Source: Rhizophagus clarus (taxonomy: Eukaryota; Glomeromycota; Glomeromycetes; Glomerales; Glomeraceae). Taken from it: DNA of 64,000 nucleotides. A model generated the notes under the pieces. The model was given only the letters and a program-made list of their open reading frames with translations. It had not been told where the DNA came from and did no database searches. Below, one piece after another: positions 1 through 10,677 of this stretch (position 1 is the first letter of the stretch; the number at the start of each line of letters is the position of its first letter). The stretch is from contig BLAL01000324.1 of NCBI GenBank assembly GCA_015698045.1, positions 1,076,501-1,140,500 on the forward strand, in the 5' to 3' direction. A program made the translations under genes and the position numbers.

Positions 1-2235
1 TGGAACTATCTGCTTTTCTGGTGCTAAAGGATAATCTGAAAAGAAATCATGCAAGTGCACTGGGGCTTCTAGATCAACTTCCAATGTATATCCTATTTCA
101 GCATCTGGTGCAATGCTTTGTATGTCTGGAACCTCTTCTGGGCTTACTTTTCCCAATATTTCTGTAGGCATGTATTGGGTCATCGCACCTGAATATAAAG
201 CATTCATATCCTCATATAATGTCCAAGTTGTAGGCTTACTAAAATCGTAATCTGGACATTTCGGATTATTAGCTTTGGCATATCGGTGACTTGCCATTGT
301 CATTCCTCCACGGATACCATTTTCAACCATCAGATATTCGTCCATATCTGTCATGAGCTTGAGTTCGACTCCACTGCTCTTATATAATGAATCGTTGAAC
401 ATTCCTGGTGCTGAGACGTAATGGGAAGGGTCTAAGCCATCATCTTGCAGACACATGATGGTATAGTTCATGAACACATCAGCTAGTAAGAGTACGTCTG
501 TCTCAAGGTAAAGATCATGATAGTCTCCAAAGCTTTGCATCTCAAATGTTTGCCATACTTTTTGAGCGTATTCATAGTCCTCCTTACTGATATTTTGCTG
601 ACTGAGAAGCGAATAGAAATCCTTTCTAGGCGGGAGGCTTGTTCTGTCGAATTTTTCCCATGCATTTGTCCAATCATATGGAAATACACCCTTTCGGAAA
701 AGAAGTTTAATCTTTTCTATCGAATAACCTTTTGCAGTAAAGTGCTTGACAGTTAGGGGGAACTTTTCTGGGTTTTCTCCTAGACATGCTACTAACTTAT
801 CTAATCCCATTGCCATATGCTGAAAACTGTCAAGAAATCGGAGTTGACCTACATCCATGGCCTTATACTTTCCAATATTTTCTGGAATGCAATTTAGCTT
901 ATCAGCCGTGAACTTGCTCACAACTTTCATAAGCGGATGGGAATCATACCCACGAAAATTATGGCAGATGAGAGGCACTTTCGTCTCAAAAGATCCTATC
1001 CGTAACTTTTTATTGCAGGCATCATGTGCTGGACCTCGGAATTTGCCACTTATATGGTCGTGATCTTTTACTTTACGGTTAAAAGCACTTAGAGCTTTGC
1101 TATATTCCTTCTGTGCCTCTTTCTTTTTTGGATGTTCTTTTTCCATACATATTTCCCATTCTTTGATTTCTAATAAAATATGCTTTGCTTCTTCGAGCTT
1201 TTGTACTATCTCTGGTGCTGGTTTTAAAAAAGGTCCCTTACAAATCCAGCATTCTGTCGCCTCATTGTATGCTTTAAGATCTCCTGGTGCCATTATTATT
1301 TCGGCCGGCACAGATAAGTCCTCCTGTATGTTTGCCTGCTCCTCCTCGATTTTTGTAACGAATCTTTCAAGTGCATCTGGACCTCTGTATAGATCATGAC
1401 TCATAATCTCATAGTTAAGTGAACTATCCATACGAACAACTACATAACAATAGCCACACGGCTTGTGCATCTGTAATCTTTCGGTATGGGTTAACTTCGT
1501 CTTCTCTTCTGGGGTTAACTTTTCGGTTAACATTTCTAGATCCCAGAAAATTCGATATGGATTTGGTTGCATGCATTTATGATTATAAAAGGCTTTGATA
1601 CTCCTATTCTTAACTGGCATTTGCGGTTGCTGAGGGGCATTATTTAGACCCTTGCATTTTGGCAAATGTTCATTGTATCTTATCTCTGAAGAGTATACAT
1701 GAAGACAATATCGGCAGAGATATTTTCGCCCTTTATGTTTGCTATGGTTATATACTAGCTTATGTAAATCTTTGATTATGCAATAATGACTTCTTTCCTC
1801 TTCCGTAATTACTAGAAGATTTACTTGCTTATATTCTTCCTCCCTTCTCTCTGAAACATAGCGAAACTCAAGACACTTATTTTGATTGTGCCACTCATAA
1901 ACACATAAGCTAATCTCTGGATTATTCTCTTCGAACTTCTTATAAATAGGTGTTGAAACAGGTACTGGTACTGGAATGCCTTCCATGTTAAGTTCTTCCA
2001 CGAAACCTCCATACAGCCTATGTGGATTTCTCTCTGGATGTTCTTTTACAGGATGCATTGCTCCTAAAACACTCCATCCGAAACACCAATCATCATTATT
2101 TTGAATATTAATAATTCCATTATTACGTTTTGGTAAAGTTTCTGGTAAAGGTATATAGGCAGTAGGACCAATTGGATTAAAATCAGATATTTCTATACTA
2201 AATTCTTCTATATATTCTGGGTAAGCATCAGACAT
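1..2235 (-). CDS. Polinton-type family B DNA polymerase, partial (virus-like element)
   Basis: Reading the minus strand from the ATG at 2235 gives a long frame that runs off the left edge of the window. The N-terminal part has a short segment with D-W-C-F-x-W and N-P-x-R-L-Y signatures, then a C2H2-like finger (CRYC...H...C, about residues 190-215). After that come an exonuclease-like F-W-D-L-E segment and an endonuclease VII-like insert (DHDHxSGKxRGxAHxxCN). The later part has blocks typical of protein-primed viral/organellar family B polymerases (DLYLETDVLLLADVF, then GIRGG). This combination is known from Polinton/Maverick polymerases, including copies in Glomeromycotina. The polymerase would replicate the element. 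I saw no obvious break in the visible part; age looks fairly recent. The other core genes (integrase, capsid, protease) must lie outside the window if present. Confidence 0.8.
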   Translation of the reverse strand, partial: MSDAYPEYIEEFSIEISDFNPIGPTAYIPLPETLPKRNNGIINIQNNDDWCFGWSVLGAMHPVKEHPERNPHRLYGGFVEELNMEGIPVPVPVSTPIYKKFEENNPEISLCVYEWHNQNKCLEFRYVSERREEEYKQVNLLVITEEERSHYCIIKDLHKLVYNHSKHKGRKYLCRYCLHVYSSEIRYNEHLPKCKGLNNAPQQPQMPVKNRSIKAFYNHKCMQPNPYRIFWDLEMLTEKLTPEEKTKLTHTERLQMHKPCGYCYVVVRMDSSLNYEIMSHDLYRGPDALERFVTKIEEEQANIQEDLSVPAEIIMAPGDLKAYNEATECWICKGPFLKPAPEIVQKLEEAKHILLEIKEWEICMEKEHPKKKEAQKEYSKALSAFNRKVKDHDHISGKFRGPAHDACNKKLRIGSFETKVPLICHNFRGYDSHPLMKVVSKFTADKLNCIPENIGKYKAMDVGQLRFLDSFQHMAMGLDKLVACLGENPEKFPLTVKHFTAKGYSIEKIKLLFRKGVFPYDWTNAWEKFDRTSLPPRKDFYSLLSQQNISKEDYEYAQKVWQTFEMQSFGDYHDLYLETDVLLLADVFMNYTIMCLQDDGLDPSHYVSAPGMFNDSLYKSSGVELKLMTDMDEYLMVENGIRGGMTMASHRYAKANNPKCPDYDFSKPTTWTLYEDMNALYSGAMTQYMPTEILGKVSPEEVPDIQSIAPDAEIGYTLEVDLEAPVHLHDFFSDYPLAPEKQIVP

Positions 2236-2449
2236 TTGGTATATGTGTTATCTCTAACCGTCGCACTATTACTTACTTATAAAATTTTTTCTTTAATTAA
2301 TTATTTCCTATTTTTTTCAGTTTTCGGTTATAGAGCCGTTACCAAAAGCAGTATTTACAGGCTTGCCAAAATGGTTTTGGGCTATTACAAAACTTAAGTA
2401 TTAACTATTTATTAATTAATCTTTTGAATTTTAGTGTTAAAAAAATAGG
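2236..2449. promoter_or_regulatory. Divergent intergenic region between the polymerase and small Cys-rich gene
   Basis: A 214-bp AT-rich gap between two divergent start codons, so it probably carries both promoters. No clear TATA box or operator can be distinguished from the general AT richness. Confidence 0.3.
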
Positions 2450-2686
2450 ATGATTGGTGAATATTCTTGTCCGTATCTTTGTAATACTGGAAAGGTTTGC
2501 AATAACCCTTGTATTCGCCCTGAAGGTTGCCGATTTCATTGGAAAGCTAAAAAACGGATACCATGTTCTGATTGCAGGAAGCCTACAGCCTCTGCTTGTG
2601 GCCGATGCCCATTACATGTTAGAGGCTATTATGTTATTCAGTATTATGACAGGCTTCGATCACAGTTTTCTTCTGAATTTTTTTAG
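2450..2686 (+). CDS. Small Cys-rich putative zinc-binding protein
   Basis: A 78-residue frame with a regular cysteine pattern: CPYLC, GKVCNNPC, RPEGCxxHW, IPCxDC and a final GRCPLH. About eleven cysteines and two histidines would suit two or more zinc sites. It begins 214 bp from the divergent polymerase start, so it is probably a gene of the same virus-like element, though it could be an unrelated neighbour. The even spacing of Cys pairs and the basic stretch HWKAKKR favour real coding over chance. I do not recognise a named family. A second frame over the same bases lacks the Cys pattern and was ignored. Confidence 0.5.
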   Translation: MIGEYSCPYLCNTGKVCNNPCIRPEGCRFHWKAKKRIPCSDCRKPTASACGRCPLHVRGYYVIQYYDRLRSQFSSEFF

Positions 2687-2699
2687 GGTGGCATTTCGT

Positions 2700-3430
2700 T
2701 AGACATTTATATAAAATATGCTATTTAATAAGCTAGCCTGCATTGAACCTGTTCTTGATTAAGGAAAAGTTGGGACAAAAATCTCGTTAGTCTTATTTAA
2801 CAAATATGCTATTTAATGAGCTAGCTTGTGCAGAAGCCATTCTTGTATATAGAAAAGTTCGTTAGATTTAAGAAGTCACATGATTTTTTGTTATACTTAT
2901 TTTCGTTAGACTTATTTAATAAATATGCTAATTGATGCGCTAGCCTGCATTAAACCTTTTCTTGATTAAGGAAAAGTTGGGACAAAAATCTCGTTAGACT
3001 TATTTTTTTCGTTAGACTTATTTAGGGGGTAATAAGGACCGTTAGATTTATTTTGGTTAGACTTATTTTTTTTCGTTAGACTTATTTAGGGGTAATAAGT
3101 ACCGTTAGATTTATTTTGGTTAGACTTATTTAATAAATATGCCAATTAATACGCTAATCCTTGTAGAATTAATTCCTGATATATTTATTTTCGTTAGACT
3201 TATTTTTTTCGTTAGACTTATTTAGGGGGTAATAAGGACCGTTAGATTTATTTTGGTTAGACTTATTTTTTTCGTTAGACTTATTTAGGGGTAATAAGTA
3301 CCGTTAGATTTATTTTGGTTAGACTTATTTAATAAATATGCCAATTAATACGCTAATCCTTGTAGAATTAATTCCTGATATATTTATTTTCGTTAGACTT
3401 ATTTTTCGTTAGATTTATTTACAATAGAGA
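2700..3430. repeat. ~200 bp tandem satellite with CGTTAGACTTATTT motif
   Basis: Two nearly identical units begin at 2992 and 3192 (period 199-200 bp), with the start of a third at 3391. The motif CGTTAGACTTATTT recurs two or three times inside each unit. Older diverged units precede them: a block with GGAAAAGTTGGGAC occurs near 2762 and again near 2970. The array lies between the small Cys-rich gene and the hairpin at 3615, so it may be a subterminal part of the virus-like element. Confidence 0.85.
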
Positions 3431-3614
3431 AATTACAATTCTAGAAGTCTTAGAAGCTTTTCTAATATATTAATAAAAAATTGATATAGAAATTAACCTT
3501 CTAAGACGGCTAAAAGCTTTTCTAACACAATATAGAAATTAATATTCTAGATCTTTTAGAACTAATTCTCATATAATAAAAAAACGATATTGATTTTAAC
3601 ATTCAGGGGGTCGT

Positions 3615-3678
3615 AACACACAATAGCAAGGGGGGACGGACCTTACGGTCCTTAAACCCCCACTTTGCCATTGTGTAA
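3615..3678. repeat. Compound hairpin at the edge of the Sel1 gene
   Basis: Left arm with ACACAATAGCAA followed by a G run; right arm with a C run followed by TTGCCATTGTGT. The centre holds a second palindrome, GGACC-TTAC-GGTCC. The right arm ends exactly where homology to the Sel1 repeats begins. It may be a tiny fold-back transposon or the terminus of the element to its left. Confidence 0.7.
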
Positions 3679-5815
3679 TATTTAATTTAGCTGGTTGTTA
3701 TTATAATGGATATGGAATAGAAAAGAATTTAGAAAAAGCCTTTTATTGGTATCAAAAGGTAGCAGAAAATGGGAATGAATATGCAATGTTAGTTTTGGCT
3801 GATTGTTATTGTAATGGAAAAGGAATGGGAAAGAATTTAGAAAAAGCCTTTTATTGGTACCAAAAAGTAGCAGAAAACGGTAATGAAATTGCAATACTTA
3901 ATTTAGCTGGTTGTTATTATAATGGATATGGAATAGAAAAGAATTTAGAAAAAGCCTTTTATTGGTACCAAAAAGCAGCAGAAAAAGGGAATGAATATGC
4001 AATGTTAGCTTTAGCTGATTGTTATTATTATGGATATGGAATAGAAAAGAATTTAAAAAAAGCCTTTCACTGGTACCAAAAAGTAGCAGAAATTGGTAAT
4101 GAAAATGCAATGTCTAATTTAGCTGATTGTTATTATAATGGATATGGAATAGAAAAGAATTTAGAAAAAGCCTTTTATTGGTATCAAAAAATCGCAGAAA
4201 AAGGGAATGAAAATGCAATGTTAGTTTTAGCTGATTGTTATTATTATGGAAATGGAACAGAAATAAATTTAGAAAAAACCTTTTACTGGTACCAAAAAGC
4301 AGCAGAAAATGGTAATGAAATTGCAATATTTAATTTAGCTGGTTGTTATTATAATGGATATGGAATAGAAAAGAATTTAGAAAAAGCCTTTTATTGGTAT
4401 CAAAAGGTAGCAGAAAATGGGAATGAATATGCAATGTTAGTTTTAGCTGATTGTTATTGTAGTGGAAATGGAACAGAAAAGAATTTAGAAAAAGCCTTTT
4501 ACTGGTACCAAAAAGCAGCAGAAAATAGCAATGAAATTGCAATATTTAATTTAGCTAGTTGTTATTATAATGGATATGGAATAGAAAAGAATTTAGAAAA
4601 AGCCTTTTACTGGTACCAAAAAGCAGCAGAAATTGGCAATGGAAATGCAATGTCTAATTTAGCTGGTTGTTATTATAATGGAAATGGAACAGAAAAGAAT
4701 TTAGCAAAAGCTTTTCACTGGTATCAAAAAGCAGTAGAAAAAGATTATATTAATGCAATGGGTTATTTAGCCCATTGTTATTATTATGGAAATGGAACAG
4801 AAAAGAATTTAGAAAAAGCTTTTCATTGGTACCAAAAAGCAGCAGAAAATGGCAGTGAAAATGCAATACTAGCCATAGCTGCAGGTTATTACAATGGAAA
4901 GGAAATAGAAAAGAATTTAGAAAAAGCCTTTTATTGGTATCAAAAGGCAGCAGAAAATGGGAATCTACATGCAATATATGGTTTAGCTATTTGCTATCAC
5001 AATGGAGAGGGAACTAAAAAAAATTTAGAAAAAGCCTTTCACTGGTGCCAAAAAGCAGCAGAAAATGGCAATAAAATTGCAATGTTTAATTTAGCTGGTT
5101 GTTATTATAATGGAAATGGAACAGAAAAGAATTTAGCAAAAGCTTTTCACTGGTATCAAAAAGCAGCAGAAAATATTATATTAATGCAATGGGTTATTTA
5201 GCCCATTGTTATTATTATGGAAATGGAACAAAAATAAATTTAAAACATGCCTTTTCTTGGTGGAAAAAAGCAGCAGAAAATGGAGATGAAAATGCAATGT
5301 TTAATTTGGCTGATTGTTATAATTATGGAGATGGAACAGAAAAGAATTTGGAAAAAGCCTTTTACTGGCATCAAAAAGCAGCAGAAAAAGGTGAAAAAAA
5401 TGCAATGAATAATTTAGCTTGTTATTGTAGAATTCAAAAGACAACAGAAGAAAATGCTTTTTATTGGTATCAAAAGGCAGCAGAAAATGGAAGTACAGAA
5501 GCAATGTATAATCTAGCCATTCAATATAATAATGGAAAAGATACAGAAACAAATTTAGAAAAAGCCTTTTACTGGTATCAAAAGGCAGCAGAAATTAGCA
5601 ATGAAAATGCAATGTCTAAATTAGCTGATTGTTATTATTATGGAAATGGAACAGAAAAGAATTTAGAAAAAGCCTTTAACTGGTTAAAAAAAGCAGCAAA
5701 AAATGGAAATAAGGATGCAATGTATAAATTAGCTAATTGTTATGGACATGGAGTGGGGACGGAAATAAATTTAGAAAAAGCCTTTTATTGGCATCAAAAA
5801 TTATTAGAAGATAGC
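3678..5815 (+). repeat. 108-bp Sel1-coding tandem repeat array
   Basis: About twenty 108-bp units, each coding one 36-residue Sel1 repeat with the pattern LADCYYNGxGxEKNLEKAFxWYQKAAExGN. Many neighbouring units are nearly identical at DNA level, which indicates recent unequal exchange or gene conversion. Between 3682 and 4542, antisense stop positions recur every 216 bp, which points to a two-unit higher-order period. Confidence 0.9.
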
Positions 5816-7222
5816 AAAGTAGAATTGTGTAGTTTATGCAATGAATCACATATTTATTACCCATGGTTTGAAAAATGTAATGAATGCAAACAACCATATA
5901 ATGATTATCATTGGTGCAAACAGTGTAATACTAAACAATTTCAAAAAGATTTTTCAAAGTGGACTAGTAAAAATGAATTTATTAATAAATTTATTCAGGA
6001 AGCACAACTAAATGCTAAAAATAGTTATGAAGTTTTAGAATGGATACCTTATGATAAATTATCAAATATTAGTTATCATGATAAAGGAGGATTTAGTGAA
6101 ATTCAAAAAGCTATCTGGTTAGATGGACCTATTTATTGTTGGAATTTTAATAAACAACAATGGGATAGACGGAATTTTCATACAGGTTATAATGTTATTC
6201 TTAAAATACTAAATAATTCCTCAAATTTAAATAGTAAATTCTCTAATGAGGTATGATATTTTATATTAAATAACAATTTTTTTTTTTTGTAAAATTTATA
6301 TTTTTTGTTAATTATATAGTGGAGATATCATTATAATTGTCAGAAAAAATCATTTTCGAAGTTTATTCAAATCTTTGGAATCACACAAGATCCACATAAT
6401 TTAAATTATATAATAGTAATGAGTTATGCACAGAAAGGAAGTGTAAGAAAATGTTTATCTGATATAATCAAGTTTTCATGGCAAAAAAAATTACAATTAT
6501 TGAAAAAAATTGTATTGGGACTTAAAGTAATTCATGAATCAAATTTAGCTCATGGTGATTTCCATGATGGTAATATTTTAATATCAGATAATTATGATGA
6601 AATATTTATTATTGATTTAGGATTATGTAAGCCTATAGAAGATTCTGATAAAGAAGATAATGAAATCTATGGAGTTTTGCCTTTTATGGCACCTGAAATA
6701 TTAAGAGGCAATCCTTATAGTTTAGTAAGTGATATTTATAGTTTTTCAATGATTATGTGGGAATTTACATCAGGTATTCCTCTATCTAAATATAGAGCGT
6801 ATGATCTTGAATTTATTTTAAGTATTTGTAATGGTGAACGCCCTAAAATTATTGAAAATACTCCACAATGTTATATAGATTTGATGGAAAAATGTTGGGA
6901 TTCTGATCCAGAAAATAGACCAACTATAATGGATCTTGAACATAAAATATCTGAATGGGTTAGGTGTATTGATGAACATTACGAAATTAATAATGATGAT
7001 AATAATAATAATAGAAGCTATAGGTTTATGCTTAATAATGACAAAAAAGCAACAAATGATATGTTTGAATTTGTAAATGCAAGCAATACTCAAGTGCAAG
7101 AATTAACTAATGTTTCACATCCACAAGCATATTATACAAGTCGCAAACTTACTGAAATTTTAACTGAAACTTCAGATAAAGAAAACTCTGAGGATTATAG
7201 TGAATTTATGATTAAAGATTAA
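3678..7222 (+). pseudogene. Sel1-repeat/TKL-type kinase gene, 5' truncated and frameshifted
   Basis: The coding frame is already open at 3678 in the middle of a Sel1 repeat, without an upstream start; the first in-frame ATG is at 3786. About twenty 36-residue Sel1 repeats follow to about 5815. They give a predicted superhelical scaffold for protein binding. Near 5172-5185 one base is missing relative to the matching repeat at 4736-4755, which shifts the frame. After the repeats come a Cys4 zinc ribbon (CNEC...WCKQC), the WTSKNE and EWIPYD motifs, and a kinase N-lobe with lysine in VILKIL. A phase-0 intron (6251-6319) leads into the C-lobe. That lobe has HGD instead of HRD, DLG instead of DFG, an intact APE, and CWDSDPENRP. 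Catalysis is uncertain because the HRD arginine and the glycine loop are altered. The frameshift could be an assembly error; the 5' truncation looks real. Confidence 0.8.
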
Positions 7223-8710
7223 TTCTATTACTTATTTTTTATTTGTTGTATTATTTATTTGTTATACAGAAAACATTTATATTATGTAGAAAGAACCAAA
7301 TACTATTTACAGTATATATATAAAGTTACTTAGAATTAAAACCTTTATAAATTAAGTGGTTTTTTGAATGCTAAAGATAAATTTATATAAATATCTAGGG
7401 TTTTTTTAGCACAGTTAGTAAGCTTAGTTTATGTATATTAGCAGCTAATCAATTGTGATATTTTTATTATTAAACCTTGGCCTGAATCCTTGGCAAATTT
7501 TCATTGCTAAATCTAATATTGGTTGCAAAAAAAGTTGCAAACTATTTTTATTACAATAAAAAATGTTGCAAAACAGTTTTTAATGAATTAACAGAATAAA
7601 AATGTCATCACAATGTTTCTTTTTTCCATTATTAAAAATGTTATAAAGCATTTTTTTTACTTATGAATTAATAAAAAAATGTTACTCGCAATGTTTTTCT
7701 CCAATAATTAAAAAAAATCTATTAATAAATATTGCCAAATATTTTTTAATGCATAATTTAATAAAAAAATGGATAGCAACATTTTTGATAATTTGTCAAA
7801 ACCATTTTTTAACATATAATTTAATAGAAAAACTATTACTAGGGATGCTAAAAGTTCAGTTATAACCAGTCATAACTGGTTTTTGCCAGTTCAGTTTCAG
7901 TTCATTTTAGTCCAAGATCAACTGGTTAACCATCAGTTTTATATATAAAAAAACTAATGAAAAAACTGAACAGTTAATTGTAAATATTTTACAACATATC
8001 CCGAAAAAATATCTTTATTTCAATTAAGAATAACTAAAAAACATGAATTTTAATAATTAAATTTATTTTTTGAAATTATAGGGAGAATTTTAATTTTATG
8101 CATTGATCACATGATTTTTGTATCATCAAAAATCTCAAAATCAGCACTATTTATTTAAGAAAAAATTATGTAAATTTAAAATGTTATTATTAAATAAAGT
8201 TATAATTAACACTTCTAATAATAATTAGGGATTGGAACTGGTTAAGGTTAACTGGTTAATTAACTGGTTAAAGCGGTTAACCAGTTAAGATAATCTAAAA
8301 AATGGTTAACTGGTTAATTTAACTGAATAATTAACTGGTTAACTTAACCAGTTAAATATAAAGATCACTATATATTTAGATAATTTTAATTGAAAACTTC
8401 TAATATTCCTATATTAGCTAATGATTAACTAAAAATAAATTGATTGAAACCTATTGCTCAATTTTTTTTACAAAATTTTTTTTTAAATTTTTTTTTTTTA
8501 TTTTTTATATAACATGGATGATAACTTTTCAGAATATCTTGATTATAGAGTAGAGGTATGCTCCAAATTCAATCAACCAGTCAACCGGTGAAAACCATTC
8601 AAAAAAAACAGATTCAGATTGATCCGTTTGTATCACTGGTTTGACCAGATGGTTCATCGGATATCTGATCAATCCAGTAAAACCATCTGAAAAATAATGA
8701 TTCAGATTTA
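7223..8710. repeat. Gene-free repeat region: TG-decayed AACGTT-type array and AACTGGTTAA block
   Basis: No gene seen. From about 7530 to 7830 there are imperfect units that alternate AATGTTGC/GCAACATTTTT with TTTAATxxATAATTTAATA. They match the array at 42520-43310 with CG replaced by TG or CA. From 7850 to 8360 the words AACTGGTT and AACCAGTT recur on both strands and could fold back. 8560-8700 has diverged CAACCAGTCAACCGG-like words. Confidence 0.55.
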
Positions 8711-10179
8711 TGACCCGCCATTCTGATCAAAAGTCTAGTATTAAATACTAGATTTATCTATATTAAAATATAGAAAAATCTAGTATAAAATACTAGATGA
8801 AATGGATAAATCTAATATAAAATATGGATAAATCTAGTATGAAATGGATAAATCTAGTATAAAATATAGATAAATCTAGTATGAAATAGATAAATCTATA
8901 TTTTATACCAGATTTATCTATATTTTATACTAGATTTTAGATTTTCCTATATTTTATATTAGACGAGTCAATATTTTATACTAGTAGATCAGATCTATAT
9001 TTTAATATAGATCGCCTACATTTTATACTGGACTAATTTGTTAAGCTTCACCGGCATGATTATCACACCTACTGTAAACCGGAATTTTTGTTTATCTGTT
9101 ATTTTAATTACTTTTAATAAATCAAATGAAAAAAACTTTTTATCTGTTATCAGTGAATAAACTTAAAAAATACATCAGGTATACTGATTAAAATTTAAAA
9201 TTTTCTTGATGAATAATGCAAAAACTCATTATTATTATATATATTTATTTATTATTATAGCTAAACCTTTGGTTAAAATGCTTTCTCCAAAATTATTAAA
9301 TGACTTAGAAGAGTTCAGACAACAGACACTAATATGTGTGAATGATGCTACTTTTGCATTAAATAATCTTAGAGATATATAATTTGTAAAATTCTTGTAC
9401 AAAGTGTCAAGGGAAAGGAATGATTTTTCCAACAATCTTTTTTATGTGCATAAATTGATGGAGTATCTACTATAAGTTTAATTATAAAATAGGAAAAGCC
9501 CCATAGTAAAAATGGTTAGTACAGATTTTTTTGTATACAAGCTATTTTGAATACTTTTCTGGTCTGACATTCCGAAATAGATGATATAAAAAATATTAAT
9601 AAATTAAATTTTTACACTGAAAATGTGATCAAATTCTTTGAGAAATTTTTAAATTCGCGATTGTAATTTTATAAAGATACCTCTAAAGAATTAAATTTTG
9701 TTGGCAAAAATTACAAATAATTGATGGAACATGAGAAATTAAAATTTTCATGACAGCAATTTTAATTATAAATTTATTAATAAACTGGGAATTTCGAAAT
9801 TTGTTACAGAAAATCTGTCCTAATTAGTCATTTTTATTAAGGAGCTTCTCCTATATTTGTGATTAAACTTATTGTAGACACCCTAACATAAATAGGACAA
9901 TCACCGCTTAATGCTGCGCAAATAGACAGGTGATAATCATGTCGGTGAAGCTTAACAAATTAATCCGGTATAAAATATAGGCAATCTATATTAAAATATA
10001 GATCTGATCTTGTATAAAATATAGATTAATCTAGTATGAAATAGATAAATCTATATTTTATACCAGATTTTTCCATATTTTATATTAGATTTTCCTATAT
10101 TTTATACTAGATTTTTCTATATTTTAATATAGATAAATCTAGTATTTAATACTAGACTTTTGATCAGAACGGCGGGTCA
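8711..10179. mobile_element. Non-autonomous DNA transposon with long terminal inverted repeats
   Basis: The left end TGACCCGCCATTCTGATC is mirrored by GATCAGAACGGCGGGTCA at the right end. Both are flanked by TA, consistent with a TA target duplication. Inverted similarity continues inward for about 270-365 bp. It runs through many copies of AAATCTAGTATAAAATA and ends near TTAAGCTTCACCGGCATGATTATCAC. The ~830 bp interior (9080-9900) is AT-rich and shows no convincing transposase, so the element is presumably mobilised in trans. Confidence 0.8.
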
Positions 10180-10198
10180 TAGGTTTAGTCATTTTTCA

Positions 10199-10396
10199 CA
10201 CCTGCGATATATCGCACCCTTTTTTGTCTCCTGTGTCACACCCCTTCCCTTTCATTTTTTATATGTATTCTGGGGACAGAATTTCAGTCATAAAAAATCT
10301 ATTTTTCATGCCCCTAGTTAAATATCACATGTTTAATTTTGCCCAGCATTACCGTAATTTTGCCCAGAGTGTTTAGGGTGCGATGTATCGCAGGTG
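10199..10396. repeat. Fold-back element with self-palindromic 22-bp arms
   Basis: CACCTGCGATATATCGCACC at 10199 is matched in inverse at 10375-10396 with one mismatch. Each arm contains its own palindrome (TGCGATATATCGCA). The spacer is about 155 bp without coding potential. It lies 20 bp right of the previous element and could be an independent miniature element. Confidence 0.65.
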
Positions 10397-10677
10397 CAAA
10401 AAAAAACAAAACCCTTTATTTTTATGTTGCTATATGAGCCAGTATCTAAAAAATAGTGGAGTTGGTAATTAAAAAATACCAATCGGTGAGCCATAGGTAA
10501 CATATTTACTTCATGGTGGCACCAAAACAAACCAGTTATAACCAAATAAAATATTGATCTACCGGATGATTATTTAAATACTATCTAAGGAAAGGATAAA
10601 TAACATTTTCTTTTCCGTAATTTCATTATAAACCATTTACTACACCTTACTTTTTTGACACCTTCACTCTATATATC

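Noticed and set aside
2700-3430. CRISPR-like reading of the CGTTAGACTTATTT repeats
   Set aside because: The spacers are themselves repeated and the genome is eukaryotic; it is an ordinary tandem satellite.
3682-5552. Minus-strand frames of 70-83 codons across the Sel1 array (FLLLFGTNKRLFLNSF type)
   Set aside because: They are antisense shadows of the Sel1 repeats with the same 108/216-bp period; no start context or independent conservation.
9235-9435. 66-codon minus-strand frame inside the 8711-10179 element
   Set aside because: No transposase motif or similarity to anything recognised; likely chance.
10333-10545. 70-codon minus-strand frame overlapping the fold-back at 10375
   Set aside because: It crosses a repeat arm and lies in the probable promoter region of the kinase; no domain features.
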